Assembly: GCF_000698575.1 (NCBI RefSeq)
Contig: NZ_JFHD01000020.1
Location: forward strand, 1-64,000
Length of the DNA: 64,000 nucleotides
Source: Caballeronia zhejiangensis
Lineage (GTDB): Bacteria; Pseudomonadota; Gammaproteobacteria; Burkholderiales; Burkholderiaceae
Direction of reading: 5' to 3'
In this document: positions 46,448-54,700 of the stretch, one piece after another
How the letters are laid out: the number at the start of each line of letters is the position of its first letter
Numbering within the stretch: the stretch's first letter is position 1
Notes under the pieces: generated by a model
Databases searched by the model: none
Told to the model about the DNA's origin: nothing
What the model saw: the letters and a program-made list of their open reading frames with translations, nothing else
Program-made: the position numbers and the translations under genes

Positions 46448-46882
46448 GTGACTGCTTCCGGAAACGGGCCTAACGGCAAGGGGGAAGTTTCGACGCAGCA
46501 GCCTGGGAACTGCAACGGGATCGTCACTGTTGGTGCAACGGATTCCGGTGGCAATCGTGCTGTATTCTCGAATTACGGGCCGCCGGTCACTGTGATGGCC
46601 CCCGGCGGATCGATCATCTCGACCATCGATACAGGTAAGACCGTTCCCGCATCCAACTCCATGTTTTCGATATTGAGTGGCACATCGCAGTCGACTCCGC
46701 ACGTAGCAGGAGTGATTGCACTCATGTTTGAGGCGAACCCTGGGGCGACCGTCGACGAGATAAAGTCCGCCCTGACTTCAACGGCGACATCGATGGCCGC
46801 ACAGTGTCCGGAGGGTTGTGGCGCGGGTCTCATCAATGCCCGCAAGGCCGTTGAGAGCATCCTGGCGATCAAACGAAGCTGA
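46448..46882 (+). pseudogene. 5'-truncated subtilisin-like (S8) serine protease
   Basis: The frame starts at a GTG (46448) and encodes about 144 residues equivalent to the last third of a subtilase. ASGN with the oxyanion asparagine is at the very start, GTSQSTPHVAG holds the catalytic serine, and there is a normal C-terminal helix region. The parts with the catalytic aspartate and histidine are missing, and nothing upstream encodes them. A short inverted repeat GGATAC/GTATCC (46415-46438) lies just before it. It cannot be an active protease. Confidence 0.75.
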
Positions 46883-47186
46883 CAGGGCAGATCCCGCTGT
46901 TACGCGCTCGAGACGTCGTCGAGTATGAATGGAAGGCTCGCCTGCCGCGGGCCTTTGCAACGATCTGAACAGTTGCCGCGCGCCTGAGTTCGGTGTCGAT
47001 AACGACATATGCGACATCAGCCACCCGATCGATTTGCTCGCTTCATCGAAAATGATCGCGCACTTTCCCCGTCAAAACCATATTCTCGCCGCCAAATGCG
47101 CGTCGATGAATGACCCAGCCTTTTGAGATGGCGTCGAATGCCAGTGATTTAGAATCGCTCGGCATCCTTATCATCCGACGTGTTTC
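46883..47186. other. Gene-free stretch between protease remnant and second DUF5672 gene
   Basis: About 300 bases with less GC than average and no credible gene. It must hold the promoter of the downstream gene, but I see no confident -35/-10 pair. Short open frames here lack ribosome binding sites. Confidence 0.45.
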
Positions 47187-48062
47187 ATGCCCGATTTCAG
47201 CAACATCACTCTGGTCTCCGTGACCGGACTGAACGACGCCCACGGCGCGGCGCTGGCGCTCGAATTCTCCCGCCGGCAAATGCCCGGCGCTTCCGCCTTG
47301 CTTCTAAGCCCGTCCGCACCCGGCAATCTTCCGCCGGACATTCGTCACCGTGCCATCGCGCCGCTGAGCTTCAAGGAATACAGCCTTTTCATGATGTTCG
47401 CGTTGTGGCGCATGGTCGAAACGGAGTACGTGCTGATCGTCCAGGAAGACGGCTGGCTGCTCGACGCGTCGAACTGGACCGATGAATTCCTCGAATACGA
47501 CTATATCGGCGCGCCCGGACACCTCGCGCGCGTCGACAGACCCGAAGGCATTTACTGGAAGAAGGATTTTTCTTGGTACGGCGATCTCGAGAACCCGGAC
47601 TCCGTCGTGATTCCGGTGCTCAACGGAGGCTTCAGTCTCCGTAGCCGTCGCATGCTTCGTGCGCTGGTCGATCATCCGCACATCCGGATGGTGGTCCCGC
47701 CGCCCGACGTCAGCGATTCCGAGCCGATCGCCATGAGCTGGTTCAACGACGCCACGCATGAAGACGTGCAACTCACCTGCATGTTGCGTCCCGAGCTGGA
47801 AGCCGTGGGTCTGCGGTTCGCGCCGCTCGAAGTCGCGGCGCGTTTCGGTTTCGAACATGCCGCGCTCAGTCACATCGGCGTGAACCTTCACGCTGTATTC
47901 GGCATGCACGGTTCATGGCGGCGTCTTGCCAGCATCGATCCGCCGGTCGTGCGTTATGGCGCGACGCGGCGCCACATCGACGAACATCCGCTGGAGCCGC
48001 CTGTGGTCAAGATGCTCGAGGAGCGCGGTTATCGGCTCGAGTTCATGCCAGAGCCTGCGTGA
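47187..48062 (+). CDS. DUF5672 (glycosyltransferase-like) protein, copy 2
   Basis: The 291-residue protein is collinear with the copy at 45393 and similar along its length: LVSVTGLNDAHGAALALEFS, VLIVQEDGWLLDASNW, EFLEYDYIGAPGH, NGGFSLRSRRMLRAL. Its composition is GC-rich like the chromosome, unlike copy 1. It ends one base before the convergent SDR gene. Probable role is sugar transfer to a surface glycan; unproven. Confidence 0.83.
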   Translation: MPDFSNITLVSVTGLNDAHGAALALEFSRRQMPGASALLLSPSAPGNLPPDIRHRAIAPLSFKEYSLFMMFALWRMVETEYVLIVQEDGWLLDASNWTDEFLEYDYIGAPGHLARVDRPEGIYWKKDFSWYGDLENPDSVVIPVLNGGFSLRSRRMLRALVDHPHIRMVVPPPDVSDSEPIAMSWFNDATHEDVQLTCMLRPELEAVGLRFAPLEVAARFGFEHAALSHIGVNLHAVFGMHGSWRRLASIDPPVVRYGATRRHIDEHPLEPPVVKMLEERGYRLEFMPEPA

Positions 48063-48809
48063 TCAACGCCCGCCCGACACGTCCAGAATCGCGCCCGTCA
48101 CATACGACGACGCATCCGACAACAGCCATACGATCGATTCGCCGACTTCATCGGCGGTGCCCGCGCGTCCGATCGGCGTCTGCACGCCAAGTACGTGTGC
48201 GCGATCCGGCTTGCCGCCGCTCGCGTGGATGTCGGTATCGATGAGCCCGGGGCGAATCGCGTTCACGCGCACGCCTTCGCGCCCGAGTTCCTTCGACAGC
48301 CCGATCGTGAGCGTGTCGATCGCACCTTTGGATCCCGCGTAATCGACGTACTCGTTCGGCCCGCCGAGCCGCGCCGCCGCCGACGATACATTCACGAGCG
48401 ATCCGCCCTTGCCGCCGCGCGAAGTCGACATGCGCCGCGCCGCCTCGCGCGCGCAGAGATACGCACCGAGCACGTTGATGTCGAAGATGCGCTTCATGCG
48501 CGCGATATCCATGTCCGCGAGCATCGAACCGTGCGCGACGATGCCCGCGTTGTTCACGACGCCATCGATCTTGCCGAAGGCTTTCTCGGTCGCGTCGAAC
48601 ATCGCGATGATTGCGGCTTCGTCGCTGACGTCGCCGGGAATCGCGATGGCCTTGCCGCCCGCCGCAACGACTGCCGCGACGGTGTCATCGGCGGCCGCGG
48701 CGTTCGACGCGTAGTTGACGCCGACCGACCAGCCGCGCGCGCCCGCGAGCACCGCAGCCGAGCGGCCGATGCCGCGGCTTGCCCCCGTAATCAGGATGAC
48801 TTTCGACAT
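48063..48809 (-). CDS. Short-chain dehydrogenase/reductase
   Basis: The 248-residue NAD(P)-dependent oxidoreductase has the cofactor motif TGASRGIG, the NNAG motif, the catalytic Ser in NVSSAAA and the Tyr-Lys pair in YAGSK. It ends with the usual PIGRAGTADEVGESIVWLLSD segment of the SDR family. Substrate is not evident. It is the last of three same-strand genes (TetR, LOG, SDR). Confidence 0.9.
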   Translation of the reverse strand: MSKVILITGASRGIGRSAAVLAGARGWSVGVNYASNAAAADDTVAAVVAAGGKAIAIPGDVSDEAAIIAMFDATEKAFGKIDGVVNNAGIVAHGSMLADMDIARMKRIFDINVLGAYLCAREAARRMSTSRGGKGGSLVNVSSAAARLGGPNEYVDYAGSKGAIDTLTIGLSKELGREGVRVNAIRPGLIDTDIHASGGKPDRAHVLGVQTPIGRAGTADEVGESIVWLLSDASSYVTGAILDVSGGR

Positions 48810-48821
48810 CGGTTCCGCTCC

Positions 48822-49406
48822 TCAGACGGCGTTACGTTTTTCGGACCACTTGTCGATCGCGGGCGGCGTGTAGGTCTTCAGCTTTGCGATCATCTCGCCG
48901 GGTTCGGCTGCGACCTGAATGAAATCCAGATACGCCTCGCGCATGAAGCCTTCGTCGACCGTATGACGCAGCATCGCGATGAGCGGATCGTAGTAGCCGT
49001 TCACGTCGAGCAAGCCGACCGGCTTCTGGTGATAGCCGAGCTGCGCCCACGTGTAGACCTCGAAAAACTCCTCGAACGTGCCGACGCCGCCCGGCATCGC
49101 GACGAACGCGTCCGACAGATCGGCCATCTTCTTCTTGCGCTCGTGCATGTCGGGCACGACGTGCAATTCGGTGAGATCCGTGTGGCCCACTTCCTTCGCG
49201 AGCAGCAACTCGGGAATCACGCCGACGGCGCGTCCGCCCGCGGCGAGCACTTCATCGGCGATGAGTCCCATCAGCCCGACGCGGCCGCCGCCGTAGACGA
49301 GCGAGAGATCGTTTTCAACGAGCGCGCGGCCGAATGCCTTGGCCGCTTCGGCATAGACGGGGCGGGCGCCGGTCGCGGAGCCGCAATAAACACAAACTGC
49401 CTTCAT
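48822..49406 (-). CDS. LOG-family nucleotide 5'-monophosphate phosphoribohydrolase
   Basis: The 194-residue protein has the family signature PGGVGTFEEFFE with the catalytic glutamates, and the N-terminal VCVYCGSATGARPVYAEAA. LOG proteins release adenine-type bases from nucleoside monophosphates (cytokinin activation in plants) and are widespread in bacteria with unclear roles. Its ATG directly abuts the TetR stop. Confidence 0.92.
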   Translation of the reverse strand: MKAVCVYCGSATGARPVYAEAAKAFGRALVENDLSLVYGGGRVGLMGLIADEVLAAGGRAVGVIPELLLAKEVGHTDLTELHVVPDMHERKKKMADLSDAFVAMPGGVGTFEEFFEVYTWAQLGYHQKPVGLLDVNGYYDPLIAMLRHTVDEGFMREAYLDFIQVAAEPGEMIAKLKTYTPPAIDKWSEKRNAV

Positions 49407-50153
49407 TTATCTGGAATCCTTCGGTATTTCGGTCTTCGACGCGTTCGATGCGTTGGACGCGTCTTCGCGCGGCGGCAGGAAATCCGCATACTCGCGCTTT
49501 GGCAGCTTACCGGAAACGAGATCGTCGAAGAGCTGACGCGAGCGTCCGCGCAGATACGGCGCCATGATCGAGATGATATGCAGGCTCGCCTGATGCAGTT
49601 CCGTGCGGATCGCTTCCTGATCGTTGTACTTGCGCGGATTCATCACGTACTGATACGACAGCCAGTACGTCGCGATCACGCCGATGTTCGTCGCGATCAC
49701 CTTGATCTCCTCGGGCGTCGCGACCATTTCCTGATCGGCCACGAGCGCCTCGCACAACTGGCTCGCGAAGTGCACCTTGTGCGTGATGATCTGCTTGAAG
49801 TGCGTTTCGAGCGTGCGGTTGCGCGCGAGCAGATCGTTCAGGTCGCGATACAGGAACCGGTAAGTCCACAGGAAATCCGCCATGTATTGCAGATACGACC
49901 ACATCTCGTCGATCGTCGGGCGATGATCGTCCGGAAAGCGCAGACGCTTCTGAATCTGCTGCTCGAACTGCGCGAAGATGCTGTTGATGATGTCGTCTTT
50001 GTTGCGGAAATGGTAGTACAGGTTGCCTGGACTGATTTCCATCTCCTCGGCGATCGTCGTCGTGGTGACGTTCGGCTCGCCGATATCGTTGAACAACTTC
50101 AGCGACAGCTCGAGTATCCGTTCGCGGGTGCGGCGGGGTGGTTTGGCTTCCAT
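49407..50153 (-). CDS. TetR-family transcriptional regulator
   Basis: The 248-residue protein has an N-terminal helix-turn-helix (about residues 25-55: TTTIAEEMEISPGNLYYHFRNKDDI) and a large ligand-binding C-terminal domain. It is longer than the typical TetR (about 200), with a tail rich in charged residues. It heads the LOG-SDR genes and probably controls itself and them. The effector is unknown. Confidence 0.9.
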   Translation of the reverse strand: MEAKPPRRTRERILELSLKLFNDIGEPNVTTTTIAEEMEISPGNLYYHFRNKDDIINSIFAQFEQQIQKRLRFPDDHRPTIDEMWSYLQYMADFLWTYRFLYRDLNDLLARNRTLETHFKQIITHKVHFASQLCEALVADQEMVATPEEIKVIATNIGVIATYWLSYQYVMNPRKYNDQEAIRTELHQASLHIISIMAPYLRGRSRQLFDDLVSGKLPKREYADFLPPREDASNASNASKTEIPKDSR

Positions 50154-50240
50154 GTCGTCCGACCTTGGGATCGGGCCGCGAGGGCTCGGGATGAGCGTTC
50201 GCGCGGCCGCTTCCGTTGCTATTTTTGAGAATATCGGACG

Positions 50241-50253
50241 ATTATAAACCGGT
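50241..50253 (-). promoter_or_regulatory. Candidate promoter/operator of the TetR gene
   Basis: On the minus strand, TATAAT (from 50246 to 50241) lies next to the palindrome ACCGGT (50248-50253), an arrangement seen in autoregulated TetR promoters. The -35 is weak. The call is tentative. Confidence 0.3.
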
Positions 50254-50297
50254 CGTTCTGCGGCACGGACGCGAGCTTTGAGCGCACGAATTCTCTT

Positions 50298-50852
50298 TTA
50301 TAAGATACGCGCGAGCCAAGCGGATGCAAACGGCCAAAGAATCAGACCCCAGGTAATGACGCAGACGCCGAGCGCGACCATCACCGCGGCGCTGCCGAAA
50401 TCCTTCGCGCGCTTTGACAACTCGTGACGTTCGAGCGATATCCGGTCGATGGCCGCCTCGACGCTCGAATTCAGCAACTCGACGATCAGCACCAGCAGCA
50501 CGGACGCGATCAGCGCCGCGCGCTCGACGGGCGCGACCGGCACGAAAAGGCTGCACGGCAGGAGGATCGCGGCGAGCGTCAGTTCCTGACGAAACGCGCT
50601 TTCCTCGCGAATCGCGACGCGAAAACCGTACAGCGAATTTTTCATCGCGTGCCACGCGCGCGTGAAGCCGCGGTTGCCCTTGTACGGATTGAAGGGCAGG
50701 TCGTCGGGGCCGAGCGGCTCGGGCGGCTGCGCGGACGTTTCGTCGATGTCTTCGGGGTCATCGTCGAAGGGATCGCGCGCGCGGCCCGTCGCGGACGATG
50801 CGCCTCGCGCGTTCGCTTCGGCCCGTTCCTGCGCCACGGCGTGTCGCGTCAT
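50298..50852 (-). CDS. dgkA: Diacylglycerol kinase DgkA
   Basis: The 184-residue protein has a hydrophilic N-terminal extension of about 70 residues, longer than E. coli DgkA. The DGK core of three membrane helices follows, with AWHAMKNSLYGFRVAIREESAFRQE and the catalytic ELLNSSVEAAIDR. It phosphorylates diacylglycerol to phosphatidic acid. Its ATG overlaps the stop of the glycosyltransferase gene, so it may recycle diacylglycerol produced by that lipid pathway. Confidence 0.9.
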   Translation of the reverse strand: MTRHAVAQERAEANARGASSATGRARDPFDDDPEDIDETSAQPPEPLGPDDLPFNPYKGNRGFTRAWHAMKNSLYGFRVAIREESAFRQELTLAAILLPCSLFVPVAPVERAALIASVLLVLIVELLNSSVEAAIDRISLERHELSKRAKDFGSAAVMVALGVCVITWGLILWPFASAWLARIL

Positions 50853-51880
50853 GCCGCTGCCCGGTCCGAGCTCGCGGCGCGCGGCCCGAACTGGCGCAGA
50901 TGCGATGCGAACTGCTCCGAGGCCGCGCGCCACGAGAAGCGTTCGGCCCACGCGCGGGCATCGGCGCGTTCGATTTTCAGCGCCTGCAGGCAGGCTTCGT
51001 GAAGGTCGTCGTCGAGCGCGCCGGGGCCGTTTTCGCCGAGCACGTCGATCGGGCCCGTCACCGGATAGGCCGCGACCGGCGTGCCGCAGGCCATCGCTTC
51101 GAGCAGCACGAGGCCGAAAGTATCGGTCTTGCTGGGGAACACGAAGACATCCGCCGCCGCGTAGACCTTCGCGAGCTCGGGCTGCGACAGCACGCCCAGA
51201 TAGTTGACGTTCGTATAGCGCGACTTCAGCTCCGCGAGCGCCGGACCTTCGCCCGCGACCCACTTCGAGCCGGGCAGATCGAGCTTGAGAAACGCCTCGA
51301 CGTTCTTTTCCACGGCCACGCGCCCGACGTACAGAAAGATCGGCCGCGCCGTGTTGAGCACCTTCGACTCCATCGGATGAAAGATGTCGAGATCGACGCC
51401 GCGCGTCCACAGCACGACATTGGTGAAGCCGTATTTTTCGAGATCGCTTTTGACGACGGGCGTCGGCGCCATCACCGCCTGCGAGCCCTTGTGGAACCAG
51501 TGGAGGAAGCGATACGTCAGCGCGAGCGGGATGCCGAAGCGCGCCTTCACATACTCCGGAAAGCGCGTGTGATACGCGGTCGTGAACGGCAGCTTGTGAC
51601 GCAGCGCATACGCGCGCGCCGCGAGTCCGAGCGGACCTTCGGTGGCGATGTGCAGCGCGTCCGGCCCGAACGCGTCGATGCGGCTCGCGACGCGCTGTCC
51701 CGGCATCAGCGACAGGCGAATCTCCGGATAGGTCGGGCAGGGAATCGTTCTGAACTCGAGCGGCGTGAGCAATTCCACGCGATGTCCGAGCGCGGTGAGT
51801 TCCTTCGTCGTCTGCGTGAGCGTGCGCACGACGCCGTTGACCTGCGGTTCCCATGCGTCGGTAACGATCATGATCTTCAT
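50849..51880 (-). CDS. GT4-family glycosyltransferase, probably lipid-acting
   Basis: The 343-residue enzyme has the GT-B fold with MIVTDAWEPQVNGVVRTL at the N-terminus, resembling SqdX/MgtA-type diacylglycerol glycosyltransferases, and KTDTFGLVLLEAMACGTPVAAYPV holding the donor-binding ExE/EAM motif. The start at 51880 is the first ATG of the fold. It lies between an LpxH-like phosphoesterase and dgkA on the same strand. A membrane glycolipid product is the best guess, sugar unknown. Confidence 0.9.
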   Translation of the reverse strand: MKIMIVTDAWEPQVNGVVRTLTQTTKELTALGHRVELLTPLEFRTIPCPTYPEIRLSLMPGQRVASRIDAFGPDALHIATEGPLGLAARAYALRHKLPFTTAYHTRFPEYVKARFGIPLALTYRFLHWFHKGSQAVMAPTPVVKSDLEKYGFTNVVLWTRGVDLDIFHPMESKVLNTARPIFLYVGRVAVEKNVEAFLKLDLPGSKWVAGEGPALAELKSRYTNVNYLGVLSQPELAKVYAAADVFVFPSKTDTFGLVLLEAMACGTPVAAYPVTGPIDVLGENGPGALDDDLHEACLQALKIERADARAWAERFSWRAASEQFASHLRQFGPRAASSDRAAA

Positions 51881-51909
51881 CAGCTTTGGCCCCGTTGGTT
51901 CGTTCGTGG

Positions 51910-52872
51910 TCAGACGGTCGCGCGTGCTTTCGCCGGGCGCGCTTCCGGCGAGCGCATCACCGTCCAGTAGACGATTTTCAGTTCGCCGTCGTAGGTTTCG
52001 ACGAGCGCCGAGAGACTCTCGACCCAGTCGCCGTCGTTGCAGTAGAGAATGCCGTCGATGTCGCGGATTTCGGCCTTGTGGATGTGCCCGCACACGACGC
52101 CGTCGCAGCCGCGGCGGCGCGCTTCGTCGGTCATCACGCGCTCGAACTGCGAGATGAAGTTCACCGCGTTCTTGACCTGATGCTTCAGGTATTGCGACAG
52201 CGACCAGTAGTTGAAGCCGAGCTTCGTGCGCACGCGATTGAACCAGCGGTTGAGCAGCAGGATCATCGTGTAGGCGGTGTCGCCGAGATAGGCGAGCCAT
52301 TTGGCGTGCTGGATCACGCCATCGAAGAGATCGCCGTGCACGATCCATAGACGCTTGCCCGCGAGCGTCGTGTGAAAGGCTTCGCCGCGAACGTGGATGT
52401 CGCCGAACGCGAGATCGCAGAACTGGCGCGCCGCTTCGTCGTGATTGCCCGGGATGTACACGACCTGCGTGCCCTTTCGCGCCTTGCGCAGGATTTTCTG
52501 CACGACGTCGTTGTGCGCCTGCGGCCAGAACCAGCCTTTGCGAAGCTGCCATCCGTCGATGATGTCGCCGACGAGATACAGATACTCCGACTCGTGGTGC
52601 CGCAGGAAATCGAGCAGATACGGCGCCTGGCAGCCGCCCGAGCCGAGGTGGATATCGGACAGCCAGATCGTGCGGTATCGATGCGGCTCTCCGCCAGAAT
52701 CGGCGGTGCCGTCGTGCTGGCCCGGCGACGCGGATTCGGACCCGAACGATTCCGTGGACTCCGATCGCAGCGCGAAGGGACCGGTGCGCAGTTCGCTATT
52801 GCTGAAGCTGAAGGGAGAGGGCGGGTCGATTGCCGGTCGGGCGGACGAGTTGAAGGCCATTGGCTCGCGCAT
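51910..52872 (-). CDS. LpxH-like metallophosphoesterase
   Basis: The 320-residue calcineurin-type protein has all metal-binding motifs in order: SDIHLG, VGDIIDGW, GNHDE, HGDLFD and GHIHKAEI. Family members hydrolyse UDP-2,3-diacylglucosamine in lipid A synthesis, but this protein is longer than LpxH (about 240) with an N-terminal serine-rich extension of about 65 residues, so another glycolipid or phospholipid substrate is possible. Alternative start at 52860. Confidence 0.88.
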   Translation of the reverse strand: MREPMAFNSSARPAIDPPSPFSFSNSELRTGPFALRSESTESFGSESASPGQHDGTADSGGEPHRYRTIWLSDIHLGSGGCQAPYLLDFLRHHESEYLYLVGDIIDGWQLRKGWFWPQAHNDVVQKILRKARKGTQVVYIPGNHDEAARQFCDLAFGDIHVRGEAFHTTLAGKRLWIVHGDLFDGVIQHAKWLAYLGDTAYTMILLLNRWFNRVRTKLGFNYWSLSQYLKHQVKNAVNFISQFERVMTDEARRRGCDGVVCGHIHKAEIRDIDGILYCNDGDWVESLSALVETYDGELKIVYWTVMRSPEARPAKARATV

Positions 52873-52939
52873 CGGGTTTCGGTATGCGCATTACGCCTTC
52901 CGGCCGTGACCGAGCCGTGACAGTCACGAGAAGTTCTTA

Positions 52940-53461
52940 TTACTTGACAACGGATTGCGCGGGAACGATGCGCGTGCCGGCGAGGCGGTCATGGAGAAAT
53001 TGACGCGCCGGATCGAGCCACACGGCGGCGGCCCACAGCGCGACCCACGCGGCGAAGACGGCGAGCGTCTGCGGCACGGCGAGCGAGAAGAGCGGGTGCA
53101 GCGCGAGCGGCGGCAGGAACCACAGCCACGCGAGCGCGTAGCGCGCGAGCGCGCGGGCGGGTTTGACGGGTTGCCCGCGCGCATCGACGAGTTTGAGGCG
53201 CCAGGTTTTCATCGGCAGGGTCTGGCCGCCGTGCGTCCAGAAATACACGAAGTAAGCCGCGAGGACAATGCCGATCCACGACATCAGCCAGTTGTGATGC
53301 GTGAGGCCGTTGCGTTGCTGCGTGAGCGTGCTGAAGAGATAACCGGCGAGGAACACGACGCCGAAGAGAATGACGCCTTCGTAGAGCATCGTCGCGAGCC
53401 GGCGGCGCAGTGTGGGCGCGCGCATCGGATCGACGGTGGCCACTGCCGGCTGCGCGCTCAC
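52940..53461 (-). CDS. RDD-family membrane protein
   Basis: The 173-residue protein has three or four hydrophobic segments and the RDD features R-R-L near the start (TLRRRLATMLYEGVILFG) and a later conserved Asp region (KLVDARGQP; FLHDRLAGTRIV). The GTG start at 53461 overlaps the DUF3106 stop as GTGA, suggesting coupling; ATG 53425 is an alternative. Function of RDD proteins is varied and unclear. Confidence 0.82.
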   Translation of the reverse strand: MSAQPAVATVDPMRAPTLRRRLATMLYEGVILFGVVFLAGYLFSTLTQQRNGLTHHNWLMSWIGIVLAAYFVYFWTHGGQTLPMKTWRLKLVDARGQPVKPARALARYALAWLWFLPPLALHPLFSLAVPQTLAVFAAWVALWAAAVWLDPARQFLHDRLAGTRIVPAQSVVK

Positions 53462-54225
53462 GAGCCGTTGTACATCGAAGGCGCCTGCTGCGGCGATACC
53501 GGAATCGGCGTGGCCGGCACGATGCTCGCCGCGCTCGGAATGGCGGGTTGCGCCGGCGCGCCGGAAACGGGCACTGCCGGCGCGGCCGCCGCCGCCGAAC
53601 TGCCGTCCACGTGGCCGCCGACGTGTCCCTGCTCGCGCGCCGCGACGAGCCGGTTGATGTCCTTCACTTCCGTCTTGCCGGTGGGCGGCGCGGAAACGAT
53701 TGTCGGACGGCGCGTGTGCTCGCTCGCGGCCAGCTTTTTCTTCTGTTCTTCGGAGAGCTTCTGATACGCGTCCCACGCCTTCTCGCGCTTTTCGAGCGGC
53801 ACCGACTTCGAAACCTGATAGTTCTCGCGCGCGACCTTGCGCTGGTCGGGCGTGAGCCGCACCCATTCTTCCATGCGCTGATGCAGATGCTTCTGCGCGT
53901 CGGGCGACATCCGATGGAACCGCGACGCGATCCTGAGCCACTTTTTCTTGCGCTCGTCGGAGAACGAGTCCCACTGCGTGGCGAAGGGCGCGAGCGCAAC
54001 GTGCTGCGCTTCGGTGAGATGACTCCAGGAGATCGGGCTGTCGGACGACAGCGCCGCGAGCGGCGATGCGTTCGAATCGGCGGGCGTGCCGGAACTGCCG
54101 CTCGGCGCGGCGGCGGACGACGGCGCTGCGGCGGTGGAATAAAAGCGCGGATAAGTCGCGGCGAACGCAACCAGACCCGCAATCGCGCAACTAAAGACAA
54201 TCGCGAGACCGCGCTTGTAACTCAC
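53458..54225 (-). CDS. DUF3106 protein
   Basis: The 255-residue protein has an N-terminal signal/anchor helix (about residues 6-24) and an alanine/serine-rich linker. The DUF3106 core follows: HVALAPFATQWDSFSDERKKKWLRIA, repeated helical units with L-x-P-x-x-R (MSPDAQKHLHQRMEEWVRLTPDQR). A proline/alanine-rich tail ends it. It probably faces the periplasm. Function is unknown. It is the third gene of the ECF sigma cluster. Confidence 0.82.
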   Translation of the reverse strand: MSYKRGLAIVFSCAIAGLVAFAATYPRFYSTAAAPSSAAAPSGSSGTPADSNASPLAALSSDSPISWSHLTEAQHVALAPFATQWDSFSDERKKKWLRIASRFHRMSPDAQKHLHQRMEEWVRLTPDQRKVARENYQVSKSVPLEKREKAWDAYQKLSEEQKKKLAASEHTRRPTIVSAPPTGKTEVKDINRLVAAREQGHVGGHVDGSSAAAAAPAVPVSGAPAQPAIPSAASIVPATPIPVSPQQAPSMYNGS

Positions 54226-54253
54226 CCGGAAATTCCCCCGCTGTTTTCAGTGC

Positions 54254-54700
54254 TTAATGATTGCGCGTCAGATACGCGTTGAAACCGTGATCCAGATAGG
54301 CGTCGATGGGCAGGCTGTCGCTCATCATGGCCGCGTCGATGTCGGCCAGTTCCGCCTTGCGCTGCTGATCTTCCCAATACGCGATGCCCGCAATCCCGAT
54401 GACGAGCGCCGCGAGCGGCCACGCGAGTCCGAGGCCGCCGAGCCGCGCGAGCAGCCCTTTTGCGCCGCGGCCGTTATCGGCGCCGCCCGCGTCGAGCGTG
54501 CCTCCGGCGAACGCCGGAGCGAAGGCGGGCGCGGTCATCGCGACGGCCACCTTCTCCGGCTTCTTGCGCGCGATCGCGGCGCGGCGCGCATCGCGCAGCC
54601 GGTCGACGGCGGCAGCCGGAATGTTCAACGTGCTTTCATCGAGTGCGCGCACGACTTTCAGCGCGAACTCGTTTTCCTTCGTTTCAAGAGTGGAACTCAT
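54254..54700 (-). CDS. DUF3619 protein, possible anti-sigma factor
   Basis: The 148-residue protein has a cytoplasmic-looking N-terminal region (1-85) with helical NEFALKVVRALDES, one transmembrane helix (about 89-109) and a short C-terminal tail. That topology and the four-base overlap with the ECF sigma gene are what a membrane anti-sigma factor would look like, although DUF3619 has no experimental role that I know. Confidence 0.82.
   Translation of the reverse strand: MSSTLETKENEFALKVVRALDESTLNIPAAAVDRLRDARRAAIARKKPEKVAVAMTAPAFAPAFAGGTLDAGGADNGRGAKGLLARLGGLGLAWPLAALVIGIAGIAYWEDQQRKAELADIDAAMMSDSLPIDAYLDHGFNAYLTRNH

Noticed and set aside
46929-47126. Short frame in the gap before the second DUF5672 gene
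   Set aside because: No ribosome binding site or recognisable motif; probably chance.
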